The notes: generated from the letters alone by a model not told the origin. Positions 38,765 to 48,457 are shown, counted from the stretch's first letter. The stretch: 64,000 nt of DNA from Chimaeribacter arupi (GCF_002858805.1 NZ_PJZI01000011.1:1-64000), one strand, 5' to 3'. Numbers and translations are program-made.

Positions 38765-40081
38765 GTGCAGCAACTAGCCCGCGCTATTGCCTTGGCATAC
38801 AACAACTTACCGCGACCGCACCGGGTAATGCTGGGGTCGCTTACCGTGGTAACTCTGGCCGTCGCTGTCTGGCGGCCTTTTGTTTACCACCCGGAACAGA
38901 ACCCGATTGTGCGCAATGTGGAGCTGGATGCCGAGCAGCTCCGGTCATTGCTGCCGGAGGCCAGCGAGCCGATTGACCAACCGGCCCCGGAAGATGACAT
39001 CCCCCAGGATGAAATTGATGAAAAAGTCGAGGGCGAGCAGGGCGTACATGAGTACGTCGTCTCGACCGGCGACACCCTCAGCAGCATTCTTACCCAGTAC
39101 GGCATCGAAATGTCTGACATCTCGGTGCTGGCGCAGCAGAACAGCGAGCTGCGTAACCTGAAAGTCGGCCAGCAACTCTCCTGGACCCTCACCAATGACG
39201 GCGACCTGCAACGCCTGACCTGGGAGATGTCCCGCCGCGAAACCCGCACCTATGACCGTACCCCCACCGGCTTTAAATCGTCGGTACAGACCCAGCAGGG
39301 CGAATGGCAGAACAGCGTCATCCGTGGCCGGCTGGACGGCAGCTTTGTCGGCAGCGCCCGCGCCGCCGGGCTGAGCAGCAGCGACATCAGCGCGGTGACC
39401 AAAGCCCTGCAATGGCAGTTGGATTTCAAGAAGTTACGTAAAGGTGATGAGTTCGCGGTGCTGATGTCCCGTGAGACGTTCGAAGGCAAAAGCGAACAGA
39501 GCCAGTTGCTGGGCGTGCGGATGCGCAGCGGCGGCAAAGATTACTACGCGATCCGCGCGGAAGACGGCAAATTCTACGATCGCCAGGGCTCCGGCCTGGC
39601 CCGCGGCTTCATGCGTTTCCCTACGGTGAAACAGTTCCGTGTCTCCTCCAATTTCAACCCGCGCCGCACCAACCCGGTGACCGGCCGTATTGCGCCGCAT
39701 AAAGGCGTGGACTTCGCGATGCCGGTCGGCACCCCGGTGCTGGCTGTCGGTGACGGCGAAGTGGTGGTGGCCAAGCGCAGCGGCGGGGCAGGCAACTATG
39801 TGGCGATCCGCCACGGCCGCCAGTACATGACCCGTTACATGCACCTGCGCAAAATCCTGGTGAAACCGGGGCAGAAAGTGAAACGTGGTGACCGCATTGC
39901 CCTTTCCGGCAACACCGGCCGCTCTACCGGCCCCCATCTGCACTATGAAATCTGGATTAACCAGCAGGCGGTCAACCCGCTGTACGCCAAGCTGCCGCGC
40001 TCTGAAGGGCTGAGCGGCAAGGATCGCAGCGATTATCTGGCCACCGCGAAAGAGGTTATCCCGCAGTTGCAGCTGGATTAA
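38765..40081 (+). CDS. mepM: murein DD-endopeptidase MepM
   Basis: The 438-residue inner-membrane-anchored hydrolase cleaves D-Ala-mDAP cross-links to allow peptidoglycan growth. It has one N-terminal membrane segment (about 22-40), a LysM domain (about 94-140, VHEYVVSTGDTLSSIL), an OapA-like region and a C-terminal M23 metallopeptidase domain. Zinc ligands are in HKGVDFAMP and HLHYE. It starts with a GTG at 38765, 19 bp after znuA, with AGAGGA upstream; the N terminus (QQLARAIALAYNNLPRPHRVM) matches E. coli. Confidence 0.97.
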   Translation: MQQLARAIALAYNNLPRPHRVMLGSLTVVTLAVAVWRPFVYHPEQNPIVRNVELDAEQLRSLLPEASEPIDQPAPEDDIPQDEIDEKVEGEQGVHEYVVSTGDTLSSILTQYGIEMSDISVLAQQNSELRNLKVGQQLSWTLTNDGDLQRLTWEMSRRETRTYDRTPTGFKSSVQTQQGEWQNSVIRGRLDGSFVGSARAAGLSSSDISAVTKALQWQLDFKKLRKGDEFAVLMSRETFEGKSEQSQLLGVRMRSGGKDYYAIRAEDGKFYDRQGSGLARGFMRFPTVKQFRVSSNFNPRRTNPVTGRIAPHKGVDFAMPVGTPVLAVGDGEVVVAKRSGGAGNYVAIRHGRQYMTRYMHLRKILVKPGQKVKRGDRIALSGNTGRSTGPHLHYEIWINQQAVNPLYAKLPRSEGLSGKDRSDYLATAKEVIPQLQLD

Positions 40082-40250
40082 CCCCGGTTTCATTTGCCGC
40101 AGGCCATTTCACCTGCGGCTTTCACAATTTCATTTCGCCTGCCGACAGGGCGTGTCGGCTGCGCGGAAACTTTTTGATGTAGCGAAGGTAGATTGCAAAA
40201 ATTCTCACCGCAATTATCATTAGCCGATTGAAAAGACATTGAGTTTTCGC

Positions 40251-41231
40251 ATGCAAAAAGAGAATAAACCGAACGCGGAGTTCATTCCGCAGTTCCAGAA
40301 AGCGTTTTACCATCCACGTTACTGGGGCGTCTGGCTGGGAACCGGGCTGTTGGCGGCGCTGGGCTATGTGCCGCCCCGCCTCCGTGACCCGTTGCTGGGC
40401 AAGCTCGGCAAACTGGCCGGTAAATACGCCCGCAGCGCCCGCCGCCGGGCGCAGATTAACCTGCTCTATTGCATGCCCGAGGTGCCGGAAGCGGAACGCG
40501 AACGGATTATTGATGAGATGTTTGCCACCGCGCCGCAATCCATGGTGCTGATGGCGGAAGTCGCCTGCCGCACCCCGGCAAAAGTACAGGATCGCATCCA
40601 CTGGCATGGCCGTGACGTGCTGGACAGCCTGCACGCCGAAGGGAAAAACATTATCCTGCTGGTGCCCCACGGCTGGGCGATTGATATCCCGGCGATGTTG
40701 CTGGCAGCCGAGGGCAAACCGGTGGCCGGGATGTTCCACAACCAGAGCAACCCGCTGGTGGACTATTTGTGGAACAGCGTGCGCCTGCGTTTCGGCGGCA
40801 AACTCCACGCCCGTAATGACGGCATCAAGCCGTTTATCAGCTCAGTGCGCAAAGGCTTCTGGGGCTATTACCTGCCGGACCAGGATCACGGCGCGGAGCA
40901 CAGCGAATTCGTGGATTTCTTCGCCACCTATAAAGCGACACTGCCGGCGGTCGGGCGGTTGATGAAAGTCTGCCGTGCGTCAATTGTGCCGCTGTTCCCG
41001 GTGTATAACGCGGCAGAAAGCCGCCTCGACATCCACATCCGCCCGCCGATGGACGATCTGGCCGACGCGGATGATCCTTACATCGCCCGCCGGATGAATG
41101 AGGAAGTGGAAAACGTGGTACGGCCGAATCCGGAGCAATATACCTGGATCCTGAAGCTGCTGAAGACCCGCCGCCCCGGCGAGAAAGAGCCGTACAGCCG
41201 CGATGAGCTCTACCCGAAAAAGAAACGCTGA
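40251..41231 (+). CDS. lpxM: lipid A myristoyltransferase LpxM
   Basis: The 326-residue inner-membrane acyltransferase adds the secondary myristoyl group to lipid A. The family motif HX4D is present as HGWAID, and the stretch KLHARNDGIKPFISSVRKG matches E. coli LpxM closely. An N-terminal hydrophobic segment (about 26-45) anchors it. The ATG at 40251 (MQKENKPNAEFIPQF) is preferred over a TTG at 40239. In E. coli pykA is next; here the siderophore operon is inserted between them. Confidence 0.96.
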   Translation: MQKENKPNAEFIPQFQKAFYHPRYWGVWLGTGLLAALGYVPPRLRDPLLGKLGKLAGKYARSARRRAQINLLYCMPEVPEAERERIIDEMFATAPQSMVLMAEVACRTPAKVQDRIHWHGRDVLDSLHAEGKNIILLVPHGWAIDIPAMLLAAEGKPVAGMFHNQSNPLVDYLWNSVRLRFGGKLHARNDGIKPFISSVRKGFWGYYLPDQDHGAEHSEFVDFFATYKATLPAVGRLMKVCRASIVPLFPVYNAAESRLDIHIRPPMDDLADADDPYIARRMNEEVENVVRPNPEQYTWILKLLKTRRPGEKEPYSRDELYPKKKR

Positions 41232-41253
41232 GCGACACCGTTCCGCGTGAGTG

Positions 41254-41288
41254 AAAAAAACCGGCGCAGACCCTGCGCCGGTTTTTTT
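41254..41288. terminator. bidirectional terminator between lpxM and dfoS
   Basis: A perfect 15-bp stem (41254-41268 with 41274-41288) with long A and T flanks and a five-base loop lies between the convergent genes. Confidence 0.93.
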
Positions 41289-41306
41289 ATGGCCCCGGTT
41301 CTGGGA

Positions 41307-42524
41307 TCAGTCGGCAGGCCGCGTCCGCAGAAAATAGCGCAACAGCAGCAGCCACAGGCCGCCCGCCAGCAGGTTCCACAGTGAGAACGCGCCATTGCCC
41401 CAGGTGGTATAGAGCTGTTTCGCCACTTCAATGCCCCCGGCGTACAGCGCCAGCGTAATCAACCCCACCGCCGCGGCCACCGTGCCTTTGCCGACCGGGC
41501 TGGCAAACAGCGTCAGGCGGTAAAGCCCGGCATTAATCAGCCCGGTGCCGAAGGCGTAGAGGCTCAGGCCGATGACGCTGACTACCCATTGGTGCGGGTC
41601 GCTCAACGCGGCCACAGCCGCGATCGCCAGGCCCAGCATAATCGGCCAGGCACCCAGCCACAGCGGTTTCTCAATCGTCACCCGGCCACTGAGGCGGCTG
41701 AGCAGCAGGTTGCCGATAATCAGTGAGACAAAAATCGGCACCTGCACCAGCCCATATTCCAGCGGCGTCAGGCCGCCATCCTGTATCAGGATCACCGGTG
41801 ACTGCGCCACCCAGGCCAGCAACGGCAGGGCAGAAAAACCGATCGCCAGCGCGCCGCAAAGCAGGCGGCGGTTGCTGAACACCTGCCGGTAATCCGCCAG
41901 CAGCCGGGCAACGGAGAAGCGTTCCCCGGCGTTGCCGGCCGTTTCCGGCATCGCGCGCCATAACCCCCACAGTGAGAACGCCGCAATCAGCGCAAACAGG
42001 GCAAACATCGCTTTCCACGGGGCGACATGGATAAACGCCGCGCCCGCCACCGGCCCCAGCAGCGGGGCAATCAGCGCCACGTTAGCCATCAGCGCCATCA
42101 TTTTAATGCTCAGGGTTTCGGCGAAGGCTTCCTGAATCGCCGCATACCCCACGGCACCGATAAAGCAGAGGCTGATGCCCTGCAAAAAGCGCATCAGGAT
42201 AAACTGCTCAATACTGGTGACCCACAGTGTCAGCAGGCAGGTGGCCACAAACAGCGCGACGCCCGCCAGCAGCACCGGGCGTCGCCCCAGCCGGTCAGAG
42301 AGCGGGCCGAGCAGCCATTGCAGCGTCATGCCGCCCAGCAGGTAAGCCGTGAGCGAAGTGGAAACCCAGCTGCTGTCGGCGCTGAAATCGCTGACGACCT
42401 GCAACATGCCGGGCTGGATCATGTCGTGGGCGATATAAGTGGCGAACTCGAACAGCACCAGGGAAAGGGGAAACAGCAGATGCCGGCGGGTCAGGGTCAC
42501 CGCCGGGGAAAAAGAGGGGCTCAT
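41307..42524 (-). CDS. dfoS: MFS exporter of the siderophore operon, MdfA-like
   Basis: The 405-residue protein is a 12-helix major facilitator closely similar to the multidrug/H+ antiporter MdfA. It even shares the membrane-embedded Glu26 and Asp34 (LFEFATYIAHDMIQPGM), motif A GPLSDRLGRRPV and RFLQGISLCFIGAVGYAAIQE. It lies last in the desferrioxamine operon, 79 bp after dfoC, where Erwinia and Pantoea operons also encode an exporter (dfoS). Export of the siderophore is therefore likely, but drug efflux cannot be excluded. Confidence 0.8.
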   Translation of the reverse strand: MSPSFSPAVTLTRRHLLFPLSLVLFEFATYIAHDMIQPGMLQVVSDFSADSSWVSTSLTAYLLGGMTLQWLLGPLSDRLGRRPVLLAGVALFVATCLLTLWVTSIEQFILMRFLQGISLCFIGAVGYAAIQEAFAETLSIKMMALMANVALIAPLLGPVAGAAFIHVAPWKAMFALFALIAAFSLWGLWRAMPETAGNAGERFSVARLLADYRQVFSNRRLLCGALAIGFSALPLLAWVAQSPVILIQDGGLTPLEYGLVQVPIFVSLIIGNLLLSRLSGRVTIEKPLWLGAWPIMLGLAIAAVAALSDPHQWVVSVIGLSLYAFGTGLINAGLYRLTLFASPVGKGTVAAAVGLITLALYAGGIEVAKQLYTTWGNGAFSLWNLLAGGLWLLLLRYFLRTRPAD

Positions 42525-42603
42525 GATGGCATCCAGTCAACGTTAAAAACGGAAAAAGCGCGGCCGGGGCCGCGCAGGATAAAAAGGGCACTGAAGGCTG
42601 CGA

Positions 42604-45030
42604 TCAGGGGCGGTACGCCGCGATCGGGTTTTTCAGGGTGCCGGCAAATTTCAGGTTCTGTGCCGGGTCGGCCAGGTTGATCATCTGCTTGTTATTAGCC
42701 AATTGCAGGCGGTTCAGGCAGGAGTGGGCAAACTCCTGTGCGAACAGATCGTAACGGGCAAATTTGGCCGCCAGTTCCGGGTGCTGCTGCTGGTAATCCG
42801 TAATGGTCTGCGCCACGGTCTGCCAGAATGCCTCTTCCGGCAGGGTGCCTTCCTGGTGCAGGATGCGCGCCATAAAGCGGAAGAAGCAGTCAAACACATC
42901 GGTAAAGATCGACAGCAGTTTCAGTGGCTCCGGCACCGCCACCGCCACCCGTTTCGCTTTTTCCGGCAGGTCGGCATCCGGGTTCATCACCGCGATCTCC
43001 TCGGCGATGTCCTTCATCCAGGCGCGTACCGGAATGTTGTGCTCGAATTGCAGGATCAGGTTTTCACCGTGCGGCATAAACACCAGATCGTGGGTATAGA
43101 AGCAGTGCACCAGCGGCGTCAGGTAGCAGCGCAGGTAGCGCGACAGCCAGTCCGTGGCGCTGAGGCCTGATGCGGCAATCATCGCCGGCAGCACGCCATG
43201 CCCGGCATCGTCCACATGCAGCAGGGAGGCCATCGTCATCAGGCGGTGGTTTTCCGGCAGGTGCGTGACCGGGTTGTCCCGCCACAGGGCGGCAAACATT
43301 TTCTTGTAGGGGCTGTCAGCTTTAATTGCCGACTCAAAATAGCTGTTGCGATAGCCGATGGAGGCCACTTCCCGCAGGATGCCGAAACCACAGGATTGCA
43401 GGCAGGCATCCTTCTCCACCAGCTCGGCCAGCCACTCATTGATGCCGGGCGTGGTCGCCATGTAATAGGGCGACAGGCCGCGCATAAAGCCCATGTTCAG
43501 AATAGACAGCGCGGTTTTCACGTAGCGCTTCTGCGGCTGGCTGGCATTGAAGAACGTACGGATGGATTGCTGCGCCAGGTAGTGATCCTCACCGGTGCCG
43601 AGGTAAATCAGCGACTGGGCGGCGATGTCCGGCGCGAACACCGTCAGCAATTTATTCTGCCACTGCCAGGGGTGAACCGGCATAAAGAAGTAGCGCGCCG
43701 GGTCAACGCCTTGCTGCTGCAACTGGGCCGTGAACGCCGCAACCTGCGCCTCACCCAGCTCCTCACGCATCAGCTGTTGATAGGAGAGGCCGTTGATGCT
43801 GGCAAACGTCGCTTTGCTGTCATGCACGGCGACCCAGATCAGCGCCACCGGCGAGGCGGCTTCCGGCGCATAGTGCAGGTAGTCACCGGCATCAAAGCCG
43901 ATGCGGCCATTGTTGGCGATAAAGCAGGGATGGCCTTCGCTCATGGTGCTTTCCACCGTCTGGAAATCCGCCTGGGTCAGGGCCGCGGCATCCGGGGCGT
44001 TACGCGCCATTTTAAAGGCGCTGCCGGCCAGGGTGCTGGTGATCTCTTCCATGTAAGTCGGCAGCAGTTCCTGGGTGATGCCGAGCTGCTCGCTGAATTC
44101 GATGATAAATTGCAGCGCGTCCAGCGGCACCGGGGCCAGGTTTTCCAGCCGGGTGAGGGAGGGCAGGTCAATCAGCCAGTCATTGAGCGGCAACAGGCTG
44201 GCACTGAAGCGGTACTCCACCTCTGAATGCGGCACCGGCAGGCGGTAATGGTTCCAATTCTGATCTGACCCCAGCAGTTCCGGGGTAATCAGCCGCTCAT
44301 GGGCGAACTCTGAGATCGCTTTACGCAGCAGCAGGGCATTGGCGTGCGCCCAGCGCTGAGGCTCAAGGTGTTTACCGGCCTGTAAGGCCGCTGCACGCGG
44401 GTCGGCGGCGGGGGTAGTCATGGCAGTCTGCTCCTGTGATACGGGAAAAGTAGAGGCGGGGGCCACATAGCCTGGGTAATCTTCGCGACGGCAAAAAGCC
44501 AGCCAGGCGGTTTTGTTCGGCAGGGTCACGGTGTGCTGGTAGGCAAAACCGGCCCGTTTGTTCAAGCGGTGGATTTTCTCATTGCGGACATCCGGCTCAA
44601 CCACCACCCGCGCCACCTGCGGCAGGCTGAACATGTAGTCCATCACGGTGGTAAACACCTGCCAGCTGAAGCCCGGCAGCGGCTGGTCTGCCGGGGCAAG
44701 CAACAGGTGCATGCCGTAGTCGTCCGGCTGCGCCGGGTAGTGGCGGCCAATCTCATCATCCTGTGCGCGGTAAAATTCCATCAGGAATACCGGCTGCCCC
44801 GCCAGCTCACCGATCAGCGCGGCCTGCGGGTTGTCCTGCGTCAGGTCATGGTAAAAACGGTGCACCTCGTCCGGGGTGCTGTCGAGCATTCCCCAGAACT
44901 GGGCATAGGGCTGGGTCATCCAGCGGTGCAGCAGCGCGGCATCTTCCGGCAGGCGCAGCGGGCGCAGGCGGAACTCCCCGGCCGGGCGTGTGGCGCAAAA
45001 CAGCGTATCAGGCGCGTGGTTCTCCATCAC
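42604..45030 (-). CDS. dfoC: desferrioxamine synthetase: fused N-acyltransferase and IucA/IucC-type NIS synthetase
   Basis: The 808-residue protein joins two enzymes. Residues about 1-185 are a GNAT-type acyltransferase (FRLRPLRLPEDAALLHRWM) that would succinylate or acylate N-hydroxycadaverine. Residues about 210-808 are an NRPS-independent siderophore synthetase of the IucA/IucC family (SEGHPCFIANNGRIGF, VHPWQWQNKLL, and HGENLILQFEHN). It condenses the hydroxamate units and, in desferrioxamine E, closes the ring. Streptomyces carries separate desC and desD; the fusion matches Erwinia DfoC. Its start overlaps dfoA by 4 bp. It acts in the cytosol with ATP. Confidence 0.92.
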   Translation of the reverse strand: MMENHAPDTLFCATRPAGEFRLRPLRLPEDAALLHRWMTQPYAQFWGMLDSTPDEVHRFYHDLTQDNPQAALIGELAGQPVFLMEFYRAQDDEIGRHYPAQPDDYGMHLLLAPADQPLPGFSWQVFTTVMDYMFSLPQVARVVVEPDVRNEKIHRLNKRAGFAYQHTVTLPNKTAWLAFCRREDYPGYVAPASTFPVSQEQTAMTTPAADPRAAALQAGKHLEPQRWAHANALLLRKAISEFAHERLITPELLGSDQNWNHYRLPVPHSEVEYRFSASLLPLNDWLIDLPSLTRLENLAPVPLDALQFIIEFSEQLGITQELLPTYMEEITSTLAGSAFKMARNAPDAAALTQADFQTVESTMSEGHPCFIANNGRIGFDAGDYLHYAPEAASPVALIWVAVHDSKATFASINGLSYQQLMREELGEAQVAAFTAQLQQQGVDPARYFFMPVHPWQWQNKLLTVFAPDIAAQSLIYLGTGEDHYLAQQSIRTFFNASQPQKRYVKTALSILNMGFMRGLSPYYMATTPGINEWLAELVEKDACLQSCGFGILREVASIGYRNSYFESAIKADSPYKKMFAALWRDNPVTHLPENHRLMTMASLLHVDDAGHGVLPAMIAASGLSATDWLSRYLRCYLTPLVHCFYTHDLVFMPHGENLILQFEHNIPVRAWMKDIAEEIAVMNPDADLPEKAKRVAVAVPEPLKLLSIFTDVFDCFFRFMARILHQEGTLPEEAFWQTVAQTITDYQQQHPELAAKFARYDLFAQEFAHSCLNRLQLANNKQMINLADPAQNLKFAGTLKNPIAAYRP

Positions 45031-46325
45031 TGGCCTCCGATTTTGTGGGTGCAGAAGGTCTGGAAGGCGATGGCCTTCTCCACCGGGTAAATTTCGCGGC
45101 CGACCATTTCGCGGATCAGCGTACTGTTGCGGTAGCAGGCCATGCCGAGGTCAGGCGTGACAAAGCCGTGGGTATGCAGCTCGGCGTTCTGCACGAAGAT
45201 CTCGTTATGGTCGTCAATGCTGTAGTTGCGGTTAACGGCAAAGCGGCCTTTTTCATCGCGGTTGATGCGGTCGCTGATGCCCTCCAGAAAGTCCGGCTGG
45301 CGGTAGGCGTAGCCGGTGGCAAGGATCAGGGAATCCGTGCGGTGGGTATAGGCCACCTGTTGCTCCTGCTGCATCAGCGCCAGCTCCAGCTCGCCGCTGC
45401 TGCGCCACTGCAGGCCGGTCAGCTCAGAGTGGGTATAGAGGTTGACGTTCAGCGGGCCGTCCAGCCGTTTGGTGTACATCAAATCGTAAATGTCGTTGAT
45501 CAGGCTGCTGTTGATGCCTTTGTACAACCCTTTCTGCTCGCGGTTGAGCTGATCACGTTTCGCCATCGGCAGGGCGTGGAAGTAATCAATGTATTCCGGC
45601 GAGGTCATCTCCAGCGTCAGCTTGCTGTACTCCAGCGGGTAGAAGCGCGGCGCACGGGTGATCCAGTTCAGCTGGTAATTGTGTTTATCGATGTCGCCCA
45701 GCAGGTCATAGAAGATTTCCGCTGCGCTCTGGCCGCTGCCGAGCACCGTGATTGAACGGTTTTGCTGCATCGCTTCTTTGTTCGGCAGGTAGGCGCTGGA
45801 GTGGTGCACCTTGTCACCCAGCGCGGCGGCGCAGGGCGGCAGCCACGGGGCAGGGCCGGTGCCCAGCACCAGCCGGTGGGTCAGCAGCTCGGTACGTTCG
45901 CCGCTGCGGGTGTCGCAGGTGCGCACCCGGTAGCAGTTGAGCGCCGCATCATGGCTGACATGCTCCACGCGGGTGTTAAAGCGCAGGTTGGTCAGCTGCT
46001 CGCTGGCCCACTGGCAATACTGGTTAAACTCCTTGCGCATCATGAAGAAGTTTTCACGGATGTAGAACGAGTAGAGCTTGCCCTTCTGCTTCAGGTAGTT
46101 CAGGAAGCTGTAAGGGCTGGTCGGGTCGGCCAGCGTGACCAGGTCGGCCATAAAGGGCGTCTGGAGCATGGCGCTCTCCAGCATCATGCCGGTATGCCAG
46201 TCAAAGCCGGGGTTCTGGTCAACAAACAGCCCGTCGAGCTGCTCAACCGGTGCCGTCAGGCAGGCCAGCCCCAGGTTGAACGGGCCGATGCCAATGGCGA
46301 TAAAGTCATAAATTTTGCTGGACAT
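45027..46325 (-). CDS. dfoA: cadaverine N-hydroxylase (flavin N-monooxygenase)
   Basis: The 432-residue class B flavoprotein belongs to the lysine/ornithine N-hydroxylase family (IucD, PvdA, DesB). The FAD loop is GIGPFNLGLA (12-21). The NADPH loop GSGQSAAEIFYDLL and the DSLILATGYAY motif are also visible. By operon context it hydroxylates cadaverine made by DfoJ, with NADPH and oxygen. It lies 5 bp after dfoJ and overlaps dfoC. Confidence 0.92.
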   Translation of the reverse strand: MSSKIYDFIAIGIGPFNLGLACLTAPVEQLDGLFVDQNPGFDWHTGMMLESAMLQTPFMADLVTLADPTSPYSFLNYLKQKGKLYSFYIRENFFMMRKEFNQYCQWASEQLTNLRFNTRVEHVSHDAALNCYRVRTCDTRSGERTELLTHRLVLGTGPAPWLPPCAAALGDKVHHSSAYLPNKEAMQQNRSITVLGSGQSAAEIFYDLLGDIDKHNYQLNWITRAPRFYPLEYSKLTLEMTSPEYIDYFHALPMAKRDQLNREQKGLYKGINSSLINDIYDLMYTKRLDGPLNVNLYTHSELTGLQWRSSGELELALMQQEQQVAYTHRTDSLILATGYAYRQPDFLEGISDRINRDEKGRFAVNRNYSIDDHNEIFVQNAELHTHGFVTPDLGMACYRNSTLIREMVGREIYPVEKAIAFQTFCTHKIGGQ

Positions 46326-46330
46326 AATGT

Positions 46331-47878
46331 TTACTCGGTAGCCATCAGGGAGAGGTGCTGGGCAGTCAGTTCCTTGCCGTAATGCACGATCAGGTCGATC
46401 ACTTCTTCAACGTCAGCCAGGGTGGTGGCCGGGTTGAGCAGGGTAAATTTCAGGTACTGGCGGTTGTCCACTTTGGTGCCGGCCACCACGGCGTTACCGG
46501 AACGGAAAATCGCCTTGCGGATATTGGCGTTGATCTCATCAATCACTTCCGGGGCCAGTGACTGGCGCGGTACGAAGCGGAACACCTGGGTGCTGAGCTG
46601 CGGCTGGTGCAGCACATCAATGTGCGGGTGGGCCGCCAGCGTCAGGTGCGCCTCCGCGGTGCGATCCAGCAGGGTGTCGAACGCCTCGCCCAGCTTCTGC
46701 TCGCCCATGATGCGCAGTGTCAGCCACATTTTCAGCGCGTCGAAGCGTTTGGTGGTCTGGATGCTTTTGTTCACCAGGTTCGGCGTGCCTTCCAGTTTGG
46801 CGCTCAGCGGGTTGAGGTAGTCGGCGTGGCAGGTCACATGCTCCAGGTGCTGGTGGTCCCGCACAAAGAACGCGCCGCAACTGACCGGCTGGAAGAAGGA
46901 TTTGTGGTAGTCCACGGTGACGGAGTCCGCATGGCAGATGCCGTCAATGCGGTCGGCAAAACGCTGGGAAACCAGCAGCCCGCAGCCGTAGGCCGCATCC
47001 ACATGCATCCAGACCTGGTGGCGGCGGCAGATCTCTGCAATCGGGTTCAGCGGGTCGATGCTGCCGAAGTCCGTGGTACCGGCAGTGGCGACCACGGCCA
47101 GCGGAATATTGCCCTCGGCCAGACACTGTTCGATGGCGGTGTCCAGCGCGCGCGGGTCCATGCGGAAACGGTCATCACTGGCGACCGGCACCACAGCGTT
47201 GTAGCCCAGCCCCAGCAACGCGGCGGATTTCTGGATGCTGAAGTGGCTGACGCCGGAACTGAAGATGCGCCAGCGGCCGGCATCCGGCGGCAGGCCCTGA
47301 TATTTGATGCTGTGGCCGGGGTGAGTGCGTTTGCAATGGCTGTCACGCGCCAGCAGCATCGCCATCAGGTTGGATTGGGTGCCGCCGCTGGTGAAAATGC
47401 CGTCTGCCTGTGGGCCGAGGCCGATCTGGTCCAGCGTCCAGTCAATCACTTTCTGTTCAATCAGCGTGCCGCCGGCGCTCTGATCCCAGGTATCCACCGA
47501 GGAGTTGATGCTGGAGAGGATCGCTTCCCCCAGCAACGCCGGCAGCACCAGCGGGCAGTTGAGGTGCGCCAGGTATTTCGGGTGATGGAAGTAAACGGCA
47601 TCACGCAGGTAGAGGGTATTCAGTTCGGCCAGCGCGGCTTCGGTGCTTTCCAGCGGCTGGTGCAGGTCAACCTGGGTAAATTCCTCTACCAGTTCAGAAG
47701 GCAATATTCCGCTGAAGGGTTTCTCAGCGCCGTTAATATGTTCACTGACCAATTCAGCGGCCTGAGTAATTTGCTGTTGCCATTCCTGCGTACTGTGCTG
47801 ATTAAAAATAAACGAGGCCGCTGCTCTGTTGTTTTTGCGGCTTTCATAGCTGGCAATGGCATGATCAATATCAAACAT
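46331..47878 (-). CDS. dfoJ: PLP-dependent lysine decarboxylase of the siderophore operon
   Basis: The 515-residue group II PLP decarboxylase (glutamate/aromatic-L-amino-acid decarboxylase family, as DesA) is predicted to make cadaverine from L-lysine. Asp294 (HVDAAYG) and the PLP-binding Lys326 in DYHKSFFQPVSCGAF are visible, as is TSGGTQSNLMAML for phosphate binding. It is the first gene of dfoJ-dfoA-dfoC-dfoS, downstream of a Fur-overlapped promoter. By sequence alone a diaminobutyrate decarboxylase is possible; the operon favours lysine. Confidence 0.9.
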   Translation of the reverse strand: MFDIDHAIASYESRKNNRAAASFIFNQHSTQEWQQQITQAAELVSEHINGAEKPFSGILPSELVEEFTQVDLHQPLESTEAALAELNTLYLRDAVYFHHPKYLAHLNCPLVLPALLGEAILSSINSSVDTWDQSAGGTLIEQKVIDWTLDQIGLGPQADGIFTSGGTQSNLMAMLLARDSHCKRTHPGHSIKYQGLPPDAGRWRIFSSGVSHFSIQKSAALLGLGYNAVVPVASDDRFRMDPRALDTAIEQCLAEGNIPLAVVATAGTTDFGSIDPLNPIAEICRRHQVWMHVDAAYGCGLLVSQRFADRIDGICHADSVTVDYHKSFFQPVSCGAFFVRDHQHLEHVTCHADYLNPLSAKLEGTPNLVNKSIQTTKRFDALKMWLTLRIMGEQKLGEAFDTLLDRTAEAHLTLAAHPHIDVLHQPQLSTQVFRFVPRQSLAPEVIDEINANIRKAIFRSGNAVVAGTKVDNRQYLKFTLLNPATTLADVEEVIDLIVHYGKELTAQHLSLMATE

Positions 47879-48101
47879 AATAGAGCCCTGTTTTATTTTA
47901 AGGTTATTTCCGGCGCGTGCAGGAATCGCCCTAAAAAAGAGAGAAAAAGGAGGTAATGATGCAGTGCCGGCGTGTGCCGGCCTCCCGATACGGGATCAGG
48001 GGCGGCGGGGCGCTCAGCAGGTGTTAAAAAATATTTCTTTGTTAATCAGTAGGTAAAGCCTCACAGATCGAGAGGTAACAAACATTTAACGGTTGCGAAG
48101 C

Positions 48102-48129
48102 ATTATAAATGCAAATCATTATCATTCAA
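48102..48129 (-). promoter_or_regulatory. dfo operon promoter overlapped by a Fur box
   Basis: On the minus strand TTGAAT (48124-48129) and TATAAT (48102-48107) are 16 bp apart. The 19 bp at 48108-48126 (AATGCAAATCATTATCATT on plus) match the Fur consensus around ATCATTATC and fill the spacer. Iron-bound Fur would block RNA polymerase directly. The long leader to dfoJ (about 220 bp) holds nothing else recognised. Confidence 0.85.
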
Positions 48130-48432
48130 GTTATCAGTTGTGAAAATGCAGAAATTAAGGAGAGACAGGGTGAAAAATGTGATGGGTGTCACACTTTCCA
48201 TGTGGGAGAATTACCGCGTAAATGAATTAAAATAAGAAAGTTCTGTTTATTTACCTGTCCTAAAATTTTAAATAAAGCGTATTAAAAGGGAAATAAAGTC
48301 GATAAGTCATAACAACGATAAGGCTATTATCTTGGTATTCCGGTTTACCAGGAAATAATGGGCGTAGCCTGGGTGGGGAGATATCAGGGGAAAGCAAACG
48401 GGCGGGGAAATAACGGGTGGCCGGAAAGGGAA
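48130..48432. other. intergenic region between the dfo promoter and pykA
   Basis: AT-rich sequence upstream of the dfo promoter. One small minus-strand frame (48260-48448) is proline/phenylalanine-rich with no ribosome binding site and is not considered a gene. Nothing else is recognised. Confidence 0.4.
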
Positions 48433-48457
48433 ATAAAAAAGCCGGCACAGGGCCGGC
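48433..48457 (-). terminator. Rho-independent terminator after pykA
   Basis: On the minus strand GCCGGC, five bases, GCCGGC and then six T residues (48435-48440), 22 bp beyond the pykA stop. Confidence 0.85.

Noticed and set aside
46607-47956. 449-residue open frame antisense to dfoJ
   Set aside because: Shadow of the decarboxylase gene; no family features.
48260-48448. 62-residue frame upstream of the dfo promoter
   Set aside because: No ribosome binding site, low-complexity Pro/Phe/Arg composition and overlap with the pykA terminator.
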